From Thermoanaerobaculaceae bacterium (GTDB lineage: Bacteria > Acidobacteriota > Thermoanaerobaculia > Thermoanaerobaculales > Thermoanaerobaculaceae): a DNA stretch of 5,279 nt. Each line of letters starts with the position of its first letter. Position 1 is the first letter of the stretch. The notes under the pieces are model-generated. The model was not told the origin of the DNA. It ran no database searches and saw only the letters and a list, made by a program, of their open reading frames with translations. Shown here in pieces: positions 1 to 5,279 of this stretch. A program made the translations under genes and the position numbers. The stretch spans positions 1-5,279 of the forward strand of contig JALHTD010000526.1 of the NCBI GenBank assembly GCA_022865555.1, written 5' to 3'.

Positions 1-144
1 CCGAGCGTGCCGATCGCTGCGTGGAGACGTGGGCGGCCGAAGGCCGAACCACGAGGGTCCGCGCGGCGAGCGGCACTGCTCGGTCGCATGCGGAGGCGGG
101 TCGGAGGGCTGCGCTCGATGCGCAGCCCGAGCGACCGCTCGAAG
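1..144. other. Non-coding GC-rich segment with nested potential stem-loops
   Basis: I see no gene here. Several complementary pairs can be read directly. CGTGG (28-32) pairs with CCACG (49-53) around an inner GGCC-GAA-GGCC hairpin (35-45). CGAGC (67-71) pairs with GCTCG (78-82). CGGTCGC (81-87) pairs with GCGACCG (131-137) and encloses a perfect 9-bp stem, GGGCTGCGC (106-114) with GCGCAGCCC (120-128), around a TCGAT loop. The 67-82 hairpin and the 81-137 stem share two bases, so they compete. No T-run follows, so this is not a standard intrinsic terminator. It could be a structured leader or small RNA, part of the repeat element that begins at 145, or chance pairing in GC-rich DNA. All frames here are open for long stretches, but without family-like sequence. 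Confidence 0.35.
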
Positions 145-282
145 CCCGTGGGGCAAAGAACAGCCTCACGCAGTGGAAGAAAGAAAGGGGCCGCGCACCC
201 GCGGGGCAAAGAACAGCCTCACGCAGTGAAAACGAAGGGTTTGGCCGTGTACCCGCGGGGCAAAGAAGACCGCCACGCAGTG
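145..282 (+). repeat. Three direct repeats of 31 bp, period 53-54 bp
   Basis: The copies lie at 145-175, 198-228 and 252-282 and share the core GGGGCAAAGAACAGCCTC followed by ACGCAGTG. Copies 1 and 2 differ at one base. Copy 3 differs from copy 2 at four bases, all in the centre (AGACCGC in place of CAGCCTC). The 22- and 23-base intervals also resemble each other (A/G-rich start, AAGGG, then GGCCG or GGGCCG), so the true unit is a tandem repeat of about 53-54 bp. The 53-base step changes reading frame, which argues against coding. The array ends 58 bases before the likely start of the first operon gene. It could be an interspersed intergenic repeat family or a regulatory array. I do not recognise the family. 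Confidence 0.9.
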
Positions 283-340
283 GCATACATCACAGGACAT
301 GGTGGCAGCAGGCCGGGGAATGCGAGAGAATGCGCCTGCG

Positions 341-520
341 ATGAGAGGCTCCCGGGGAGTGCAGGAAGATCCGAAGGACCCGCGTCGCTGCTTCCGGTGC
401 GGGCGCGACCTGGGTCCGCTTCTGGAGTGGAAGAAGATGGACACCGAGGCCGGCCCTATCTGCTACGTCTGCTTCAACGAGGCGGCGAGCGATTCTCGCC
501 GTGGGGAGCGCAAGCCATGA
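341..520 (+). CDS. Small zinc-ribbon-like protein of unknown function
   Basis: This is a predicted 59-residue basic protein with two CxxC knuckles, CFRC and CYVC, separated by 20 residues (Cys17/20 and Cys41/44 counted from 341). Four cysteines in this spacing are typical of a structural zinc ribbon. Nothing else identifies a function, and I do not recognise the family. Its TGA (518-520) overlaps the ATG of the next gene as ATGA, the classic coupled junction, which is the best evidence that it is real. The start is uncertain. In-frame ATGs lie at 299 and 320, but their purine-rich sequence sits too close. ATG 341 has GAGAGA at 324-329, and GTG 359 has GAGAGG at 343-348. All choices retain the ribbon. 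It probably acts in the cytoplasm, since no signal peptide or membrane segment is visible. Confidence 0.6.
   Translation: MRGSRGVQEDPKDPRRCFRCGRDLGPLLEWKKMDTEAGPICYVCFNEAASDSRRGERKP
503..508 (+). promoter_or_regulatory. Ribosome binding site fixing the start at 517
   Basis: GGGGAG sits 8 bases upstream of ATG 517, close to ideal Shine-Dalgarno spacing. The site lies inside the last codons of the zinc-ribbon gene. It decides the start of the large fusion gene against the 170-codon open extension reaching back to position 7, because a signal peptide begins exactly at this ATG. Confidence 0.75.
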
Positions 521-2967
521 GGCACCTTCTTGCATGCGTGCTGGCAGCCCTCGGCTGCGTCGCGAGCGTTCCGGCTGCGGAGCCGGAGCCGACGTCCGCC
601 GAGGCGACGGCCCAGGTGCTGGCCCTGGCCGATGCGCGGCGTTTCGAAGCCGCGCGGTTCGAGAGCCTGGCGCACAACCCGGACGCCGGCGTGCGCGCGG
701 CGGTCGCCCGGGCCCTCGGCGAGCTGGCAAACCAGGCGGGCGCCGCGCTTCTGGGCGGGCTCGCCCACGATCCAGAGCCGGCCGTGCGTGCCGCCGCGGC
801 CCAGGGCGCCGGACGGCTGGCCGGGATGCTCCCCGAGAAAGCCGGCGAGCGCGAGGCGCTGGGCAAGGAGCTTCGGCAGCTGCTGCAGGACCCGAGCCCC
901 GACGTCCGGGCCGCCGCGGCGTGGGGAGCCGGCATGGCCACTCTGCGCGGCAGCGACCTGTGGGTGCTGCAACGGCTGGCGCTCGAGAAATCCCCTTCGG
1001 TTCAGGCGGCTCTCTTGCAGGAGCTCTGGCGGTTCTCCGGCACCCTCTGGATCAAGCGGGCGACCACCTTCATGACCCGCCGTGACGCGCGTGTGCGGCT
1101 GGCCGCGGCGTGGTCGCTAGCGCGCTCGGGCAAGGCCGAGGCGGTGGCGGGCCTGGCGCGCGGGGCCGGTGACAAAGACCCGCTGGTGCGCATGGTGGCG
1201 CTCGAGGGCGCCCGGCGCGCCAAACCTGGGGCGCTCTGGTCCGAGCTGCTCGCGGGGGTCACCGATGCCGACGCCCGCGTGCGGATCGCGGCCCTCCAGG
1301 GGCTGGCGACGACGCTGGCCGGGGATCCCGGCCGCATCCTCCCCCCGCAGGCGGTCGAGTGGCTGCAGAAGCTGATAGCCGACGCCGATCCCGACCGGGT
1401 GCAGGAGAGGGTCGTCGCGATCCGCCTCGCCGGTGCGGCCAGGTGCTGCCGGGAGCAGCTGAGGGCGGCGATGACCGGAGGGGAATCCTGGGCCTCCGGG
1501 GAGGCGCTGGTCGCGTTCGCGCAGCTCGGCGAGATGGGCAGCGACCAGACCGTGAGGGAGTGGTCCGCGTCCAGCGACCTGGCGCGCCGCCTGGCGGCGG
1601 TCAGGGCTTTCAGACACGTCAACCAGGGCCAGCGCCAGCTCATCGGCGCCCTTGCCGACCCACAGGCCGAGGTCCGGCTCGCCGCCCTCGAGGCTCTCGG
1701 CGAGGACACCAGTCCCCCGGCCACGGCTGCGATCACCAAGCGGCTCGAGGACGAGGACCCGGTGGTGCGCGCGGCCGCGGCGCAGGCGCTCGCCGAGCGC
1801 AAGGCGGTGCCGGGCACGGGGGAGCTGCTGCGGCTGCTGGAGCGCGAGAGCGGCAAGGATGTGCCCGACGCGGCGGTGGCACTGGTGGAAGCCCTCGCCC
1901 AGGGTGACCCATTCACGGACGAGGTGAAGGCCGCCCTCGAGAAGCTCGTCGCGTCTCCCGACCCGGTGGTGGCGCGGACCGCATGGGGCGCCCTGGTCAA
2001 GCGCGGCGTCTCCCTCCCGCTGCCCGAGGTGAAGACCGGCGAGGACATCGCGTTCTACCGCCAGGTCGCGGAGTGGGCGGCCAAGCCCAGGTGGCTCGAG
2101 GTTGTGACCGTGCGAGGCACGCTCCAGATCGCGCTGGACACCGCGTCGGCTCCGCTGACCTGCTTCCGGATCGCTGGGCTGTCGGACAAGAAGTTCTACG
2201 ACAACCTGACGTTCCACCGCGTGGAGCCGGACTTCGTGGTGCAGGGCGGCGACCCGCGCGGCGACGGCTGGGGCGGGCCCGGCTTCGTGATGCGCGACGA
2301 GCTCACCCTCGCGCCCTACGAGGCTGGCTCGGTGGGCATCTCGCTCTCGGGGCCGGACACGGGGGGCTCGCAGCTCTTCGTCACCCTCACGCCGCGGCCG
2401 CACCTGCTCGGCCGCTACCCGCACATCGGCACGCTGTCCGCGGGCCTCGAGGTCGCGCAGCGCCTGCGGGTGGGGGATCGCATCCTGCGGACGCGGGTTG
2501 GAGAGGGTCCGCTGTCCGCCTACTACGCGATCTGGTACGGGCCGATCTCGGCCGAGCGCCTGGACCGCGAGGTCGCCGGCTGGCGCGAGGAGCGGGAAGC
2601 CTACAAGGCGCAGCAAAGCTGGCTGGACATGCTTCGCACCGCCAAGCTGCGGTACGGCCTGGTGGTCGCGATGGGCACCTGGTGCGGCGACTCGCACGAG
2701 CAGATCCCCCGCCTGCAGGCGGTCATGCTGGCGCTGGGCGAGCGCTCACCGTTCGAACCCCCGCGCCTGGTGGGCGTGGACCGCAGCAAGAGCATCGACG
2801 CGAAGCTCTACCCCTACGGGGTGGTCGAGCTTGTGCCCACCATCGTGGTGACCACCGGAGGCTCCGAGGTCGGTCGCATCGTCGAAACCCCCAAGTCCGG
2901 GAGCATCGAGGAGGATCTCGTCCGAATCCTCGCCCCAATCGAAGGCTGGGAGCTGCCGAATGGGTGA
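517..2967 (+). CDS. Exported HEAT-repeat / cyclophilin-type peptidyl-prolyl isomerase / thioredoxin-fold fusion protein
   Basis: This is an 816-residue protein. Residues 1-20 look like a Sec signal peptide (MRH, then a hydrophobic stretch to V18, with VPA|AE as a good cleavage site), so it probably acts in the periplasm. Residues about 40-500 hold some ten HEAT repeats of the form D-P-x-x-x-V-R-x-A-A-A (for example at 53-68, 84-99, 124-139, 219-230, 381-390 and 414-425), a protein-binding solenoid. Residues about 526-665 are a cyclophilin domain: FHR (R568), F573, Q576 and GSQLF (Q619, F621) match the cyclophilin A catalytic pocket residues R55, F60, Q63, Q111 and F113. The position of W121 is H629, within the variation seen in bacterial members. 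After a linker, residues about 702-805 form a thioredoxin-like domain with WCGDS (C723) and a probable cis-proline, P774. The second active-site cysteine is absent (S726), so dithiol oxidoreductase chemistry is unlikely. A role as an extracytoplasmic foldase or scaffold is inferred. The start follows GGGGAG at 503-508; the gene overlaps both neighbours. Confidence 0.92.
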   Translation: MRHLLACVLAALGCVASVPAAEPEPTSAEATAQVLALADARRFEAARFESLAHNPDAGVRAAVARALGELANQAGAALLGGLAHDPEPAVRAAAAQGAGRLAGMLPEKAGEREALGKELRQLLQDPSPDVRAAAAWGAGMATLRGSDLWVLQRLALEKSPSVQAALLQELWRFSGTLWIKRATTFMTRRDARVRLAAAWSLARSGKAEAVAGLARGAGDKDPLVRMVALEGARRAKPGALWSELLAGVTDADARVRIAALQGLATTLAGDPGRILPPQAVEWLQKLIADADPDRVQERVVAIRLAGAARCCREQLRAAMTGGESWASGEALVAFAQLGEMGSDQTVREWSASSDLARRLAAVRAFRHVNQGQRQLIGALADPQAEVRLAALEALGEDTSPPATAAITKRLEDEDPVVRAAAAQALAERKAVPGTGELLRLLERESGKDVPDAAVALVEALAQGDPFTDEVKAALEKLVASPDPVVARTAWGALVKRGVSLPLPEVKTGEDIAFYRQVAEWAAKPRWLEVVTVRGTLQIALDTASAPLTCFRIAGLSDKKFYDNLTFHRVEPDFVVQGGDPRGDGWGGPGFVMRDELTLAPYEAGSVGISLSGPDTGGSQLFVTLTPRPHLLGRYPHIGTLSAGLEVAQRLRVGDRILRTRVGEGPLSAYYAIWYGPISAERLDREVAGWREEREAYKAQQSWLDMLRTAKLRYGLVVAMGTWCGDSHEQIPRLQAVMLALGERSPFEPPRLVGVDRSKSIDAKLYPYGVVELVPTIVVTTGGSEVGRIVETPKSGSIEEDLVRILAPIEGWELPNG
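2948..2952 (+). promoter_or_regulatory. Ribosome binding site for the dehydrogenase gene
   Basis: GGGAG lies 7 bases before ATG 2960, within the final codons of the upstream fusion gene. With the 8-base gene overlap it supports the 2960 start and coupled translation. Confidence 0.7.
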
Positions 2968-3934
2968 GGTGGCGGTCACCGCGGCACTGCCGGGTCGGGC
3001 GCTCTCGCTCCTGGCGGATCAGCACCACGTGCGCGTGCGGCCCCCAGGTGCGCCGCTCGCCGGGCGTGAACTGGCGGCCTTCGTGGGCGATGCGGATGCC
3101 CTGATCTGCCTGCTGGCCGACCGGGTGACCGCGGAGCTGTTCGCGCTCTGCCCGCGCCTCAAGGTGGTGGCGGATTACGCTGTGGGCGTCAACAACGTGG
3201 ACCTCGAAGCGGCGCGCACCTCCGGCGTGTGGGTGACCAACACCCCCGATGTGCTGACCGCGGCGACCGCCGACCTTGCCTGGGCGCTCATCCTCGCGGT
3301 GACGAGGCGCGTCGTGGAGGGGGACCGCCTCGTGCGGGCCGGCGGGTTCAAGGGCTGGCGCCCGGACTTCATGCTGGGTACCGGGCTGCAGGGGAAAGCG
3401 CCCGGGATCGTGGGCATGGGCAGGATCGGGCGCGCCGTGGCGCGACGGGCCGACGGCTTCGGGATGCGGGTGTCTTACACCTCGCTGGAGCGGGCCCCGC
3501 CGTTCGAGGCGATGGGCGCGGAGTACGTGGCCGACCTGGACGCGCTGCTGCCGGAGGTGGACGTGCTCTCGCTGCACTGCCCGCTCACCCCCAAGACCAG
3601 GCACCTGATCGACGCTCGCCGGCTGCACCTGTTGCCGCGCGGCGCGTTTCTCGTGAACACGAGCCGCGGCGAGGTGGTGGACGAGGCTGCCCTGGTCGCG
3701 GCGCTGGAGGACGGGCACCTGGGGGGAGCCGGGCTGGACGTTTACGAGCGCGAGCCGGAGGTCCACCCCGGCCTTGTGGGTCGCAGCAACGTCGTCCTGC
3801 TGCCGCACCTGGGCTCCGCCACCACGGACACGAGGGCCGCGATGGCCGACCTCGCCGTTGAAAACGTGCGGGCCGTGCTCGCCGGGTCCGTGCCGCCCAC
3901 GCCGGTGGTCACGCCGGTGGTACCGAGACGGTGA
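2960..3934 (+). CDS. D-2-hydroxyacid dehydrogenase, glyoxylate/hydroxypyruvate reductase type
   Basis: This is a 324-residue cytoplasmic enzyme of usual length for the family, which reduces 2-oxoacids such as glyoxylate or hydroxypyruvate with NAD(P)H. Visible motifs, in order, are: YAVGVNN (73-79) and TNTPDVLT (93-100) of the substrate-binding domain, in the form seen in GyaR-like glyoxylate reductases; the Rossmann motif GMGRIG (152-157); and the catalytic triad R236 (in NTSRGE), E265 (in DVYEREP) and H283 (in PHLGSAT). The region after the second Rossmann strand (YTSLERAP, 173-180) lacks the usual acidic residue of NAD-only enzymes at the strand end and has R178 nearby, so NADPH use is possible but unproven. 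A147-P148 replaces the common T-L just before the first Rossmann strand, a mild oddity. The gene overlaps the upstream gene by 8 bases and the convergent gene by 26. Exact substrate is not determinable from the sequence, so no symbol is given. Confidence 0.93.
   Translation: MGEVAVTAALPGRALSLLADQHHVRVRPPGAPLAGRELAAFVGDADALICLLADRVTAELFALCPRLKVVADYAVGVNNVDLEAARTSGVWVTNTPDVLTAATADLAWALILAVTRRVVEGDRLVRAGGFKGWRPDFMLGTGLQGKAPGIVGMGRIGRAVARRADGFGMRVSYTSLERAPPFEAMGAEYVADLDALLPEVDVLSLHCPLTPKTRHLIDARRLHLLPRGAFLVNTSRGEVVDEAALVAALEDGHLGGAGLDVYEREPEVHPGLVGRSNVVLLPHLGSATTDTRAAMADLAVENVRAVLAGSVPPTPVVTPVVPRR
3899..3922. repeat. Tandem 12-bp duplication at the convergent gene ends
   Basis: ACGCCGGTGGTC (3899-3910) is followed directly by ACGCCGGTGGTA (3911-3922), 11 of 12 identical. 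On the plus strand it encodes the doubled TPVV-TPVV near the C-terminus of the dehydrogenase. On the minus strand the stop codon of the CorC-like gene (3909-3911) straddles the junction of the two copies. A small duplication here may have created the 26-base gene overlap by extending one or both reading frames. Confidence 0.8.
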
Positions 3935-5162
3935 CGCGGACCCGCTCGATGCGGCGGGACGAAGCCTCGACGACCTCGAACAGCAGCTCCCCGACCTGGA
4001 AACGGCTGCCCGCGGGCGGCACCCTGCCTGCGATCTCGAGCAGCAGGCCGGCCAAGGAGGCGTAGTCCGGGGCGCTCTCCACGGGCTTGCCGGTCAGGCG
4101 GGCGAGCTTCTCCAGCGGCAGCGAGCCGCGCACGACCCACATCCCCGGACCTTCGGGGCGCCACAATGGCCTCGCGGTGTCGAACTCGTCCTGGATGTCG
4201 CCGACGATGAACTCCAGCAGGTCCTCGAGCGTCACCAGGCCCGCGAGGTTCCCGTACTCGTCTATGGAGAGCGCGATGTGAGTCCGCTGCTCCCGCATCT
4301 CCCGCAGCAGGTCCACCACGCGCTTGCTCTCGGGCACGAACAGCGCCGGCTGGAGGGAGGCGGTCCAGGACCCCGTGCGTGCTTCGGGCCGCAGCAGATC
4401 CTTGGCGAGCAGGATCCCCACGACGTTGTCGTCGCGCTCGTGGTAGACGGGGTAGCGCGAGTAGCCGTGCGTGCGCACCCGCGCCTCCACCTCCTCCACT
4501 GTCAGGTCGTCGGCGAGGAACACGACGTCGGTGCGGGGTACCTGGACCTGCCTGACCTGGGCGCCCTCGAAGCGGAGGACGGCCTCGAGCATCCCGTACT
4601 GCAACTCCGTGAGGTGCCCCTCCTTGCGGGCCAGCGAGAGCAGGAAGCGCACGTCCTCAGGGTGGGAGGCGGAGGGTGCGCCGTGGAGAGCGAGGCGCCG
4701 CATGCGGGCAACCAGGTGCGAGAAGCCGAGCAGGACGACCAGCACCGGCGTCAGCAGCCACTCCAGCGCGGCAACCGGCACGATCACACGCCGGGAAAGC
4801 GCCTCGGGGTTCGCCCGCGCAAGGGATTTGGGCGTCACTTCGCCGAACATCAGGACGGCGAGCGTGGTGACCCCGATCGCGATCCCGATCCCCCGGTCGC
4901 CGAACAGGCCGAGGGCGAGGTCGGTGGCAATCGCGGAGATCCCGACATTGACCAGCGTGTTGCCGGCCAGCAGCGCCACCAGGACGCGGTGGGGCCGGAG
5001 CCGCCAGCGCTGCCACGCCCAGCGCGTCGCGGGCCCGCCCTTCTTGGCGAGGCTGGCCACCCGTGCGAAAGGCAGCGCGGTTAGGGCCGTCTCGACGCCG
5101 GAGAAAAAGGCGGAGAGCGCGATGCCCACGAGCATGAGCACGACCGCGGTGCCGGTGTCCAT
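3909..5162 (-). CDS. CorC/CNNM-family (DUF21-CBS-CorC) membrane protein, probable cation transporter or efflux regulator
   Basis: This is a 417-residue inner-membrane protein with the full architecture of the HlyC/CorC (CNNM) family, whose members act in Mg2+ and sometimes Co2+ export or homeostasis. The DUF21 membrane domain covers about residues 1-155, with hydrophobic segments near 7-29, 58-82, 92-106 and 126-148. It carries the family motifs FFSGVETALTAL (19-30), GNTLVN (67-72) and GEVTPK (107-112). The CBS pair spans about 203-262 and 265-325, ending in DEYGNLAGLVTLEDLLE (301-317), the usual nucleotide-sensing region. A CorC_HlyC domain follows at about 335-413. Length and motifs are normal, and nothing is truncated. 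The start is tightly bounded: an in-frame TGA lies at 5180-5178, and ATG 5162 is the only start codon after it. Those intervening bases contain no Shine-Dalgarno sequence. It converges on the dehydrogenase gene, with 26 bases shared. The transported ion cannot be read from the sequence. Confidence 0.95.
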   Translation of the reverse strand: MDTGTAVVLMLVGIALSAFFSGVETALTALPFARVASLAKKGGPATRWAWQRWRLRPHRVLVALLAGNTLVNVGISAIATDLALGLFGDRGIGIAIGVTTLAVLMFGEVTPKSLARANPEALSRRVIVPVAALEWLLTPVLVVLLGFSHLVARMRRLALHGAPSASHPEDVRFLLSLARKEGHLTELQYGMLEAVLRFEGAQVRQVQVPRTDVVFLADDLTVEEVEARVRTHGYSRYPVYHERDDNVVGILLAKDLLRPEARTGSWTASLQPALFVPESKRVVDLLREMREQRTHIALSIDEYGNLAGLVTLEDLLEFIVGDIQDEFDTARPLWRPEGPGMWVVRGSLPLEKLARLTGKPVESAPDYASLAGLLLEIAGRVPPAGSRFQVGELLFEVVEASSRRIERVRVTVSVPPA

Positions 5163-5171
5163 CGTGGGTAG

Positions 5172-5177
5172 ATCGTA
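5172..5177 (-). promoter_or_regulatory. Candidate -10 element of the CorC-like gene
   Basis: On the minus strand TACGAT fits the loose TANNNT form of a -10 box and ends 9 bases before the ATG. No good -35 hexamer is visible at 16-18 bases upstream. If real, transcription would begin at or next to the start codon, giving a leaderless mRNA. That would suit the lack of a ribosome binding site. The match is weak and short. Confidence 0.2.
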
Positions 5178-5181
5178 TCAG

Positions 5182-5222
5182 ATGGAGCGAAAGGCGAACG
5201 TGAGAGTGTCTTTCCGCTCCGT
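5182..5222. other. Inverted repeat upstream of the CorC-like gene
   Basis: GGAGCGAAAG (5184-5193) is complementary to CTTTCCGCTCC (5210-5220) with one bulged base, and 5182-5183 can add one A-T and one G-T pair to 5222-5221. The loop is about 16 bases. It sits 20 bases upstream of the CorC-like start on the minus strand. There is no T-run, so an operator, a leader hairpin or a remnant of a repeat element is more likely than an intrinsic terminator. Confidence 0.4.
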
Positions 5223-5276
5223 GGAGGTTCTTTCTTGCCCGGCGGGTTCGGAGGCGGCTACTTCTTTGTCGCTGCG
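5211..5276 (-). repeat. One or two degenerate inverted relatives of the left repeat array
   Basis: Read on the minus strand, 5247-5211 resembles the 145-282 repeat unit: CCCGCCGGGCAAGAAAGAAC against CCCGCGGGGCAAAGAAC, then CCTCCACGGAGCGGAAAG against CCTCACGCAGTGGAAG, allowing small gaps. A second, weaker match (GACAAAGAAGTAGCC) lies at 5269-5255. Alignment was by eye and the copies are diverged, so relatedness is likely but not certain for the first and doubtful for the second. The 5163-5279 stretch contains no supported gene. Confidence 0.4.
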
Positions 5277-5279
5277 TAA

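Noticed and set aside
1..80. tRNA-like segment suggested by CCGAGCGTG and several short stems
   Set aside because: There is no GTTCGA T-loop motif, no consistent acceptor stem and no plausible anticodon arm.
145..282. Short CRISPR array (three 31-bp repeats with 22-23 bp intervals)
   Set aside because: The intervals are shorter than usual spacers and resemble each other, the repeats sit against a gene start, and no cas gene is present. A tandem repeat explains it better.
241..298. Sigma-70-like promoter before the operon (TTGGCC near 241, CATACAT near 283)
   Set aside because: The spacing between the two elements is far too long for one promoter, and no better hexamer pair was found. The operon promoter remains unlocated.
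1117..2697. Long minus-strand open frame antisense to the fusion gene
   Set aside because: It is rich in Arg, Ala, Gly and Pro with no recognisable motif, and lies opposite clear HEAT and cyclophilin coding sequence. It is a high-GC shadow frame.
3774..5084. 436-codon plus-strand open frame across the CorC-like gene
   Set aside because: The minus-strand frame carries complete DUF21, CBS and CorC motifs. The plus-strand product is low-complexity (Gln, Arg, Gly, His) and starts inside the dehydrogenase gene.
5172..5279. Short plus-strand reading frame ending in TAA at the window edge, with a Gly/Phe-rich tail
   Set aside because: It is bounded upstream by TAG (5169-5171), has no in-frame start codon, and coincides with the degenerate repeat and inverted repeat.

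Overview
This is a GC-rich bacterial window (roughly 70% G+C by eye). It holds three plus-strand genes that overlap end to end, then one convergent minus-strand gene. Both ends carry non-coding DNA with repeats and potential hairpins. The coding style (strong third-position G/C, GGGAG-type ribosome sites, a secreted HEAT-repeat/cyclophilin fusion, a CorC/CNNM-type membrane protein) fits a high-GC, probably diderm environmental lineage such as Acidobacteriota or a deltaproteobacterial relative. That assignment is inference; no marker gene is present.

Layout. Positions 1-144 show no convincing gene but several potential stem-loops, the best being a perfect 9-bp stem. Positions 145-282 hold three copies of a 31-bp direct repeat with a 53-54 bp period. 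An open frame runs through all of this into the first large gene. It reads successive repeat copies in different frames, so I treat it as spurious and start the large gene at 517. The operon is: a small zinc-ribbon-like protein (about 341-520); an 816-residue exported protein joining HEAT repeats, a cyclophilin-type peptidyl-prolyl isomerase domain and a thioredoxin-fold domain with a lone cysteine (517-2967); and a glyoxylate/hydroxypyruvate-reductase-like D-2-hydroxyacid dehydrogenase (2960-3934). The junctions overlap by 4 and 8 bases, so the genes are probably co-transcribed and translationally coupled. The minus-strand gene (5162-3909) encodes a DUF21-CBS-CBS-CorC membrane protein of the CorC/CNNM family. 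Its 3' end overlaps the dehydrogenase by 26 bases.

How the genes fit together. The exported fusion is a plausible periplasmic foldase or scaffold. The dehydrogenase is cytoplasmic carbon metabolism and the CorC-like protein is an inner-membrane cation (Mg2+-type) transporter or regulator. No single pathway visibly links them, so the operon looks like a compact housekeeping string.

The most unusual material is outside the genes. The left repeat array appears to have one or two degenerate relatives in inverted orientation at the right edge (about 5211-5276), upstream of the minus-strand gene. Both repeat sets therefore lie 5' of their nearest gene, in the same orientation relative to it. No mobile-element gene, tRNA, rRNA or CRISPR array was seen.
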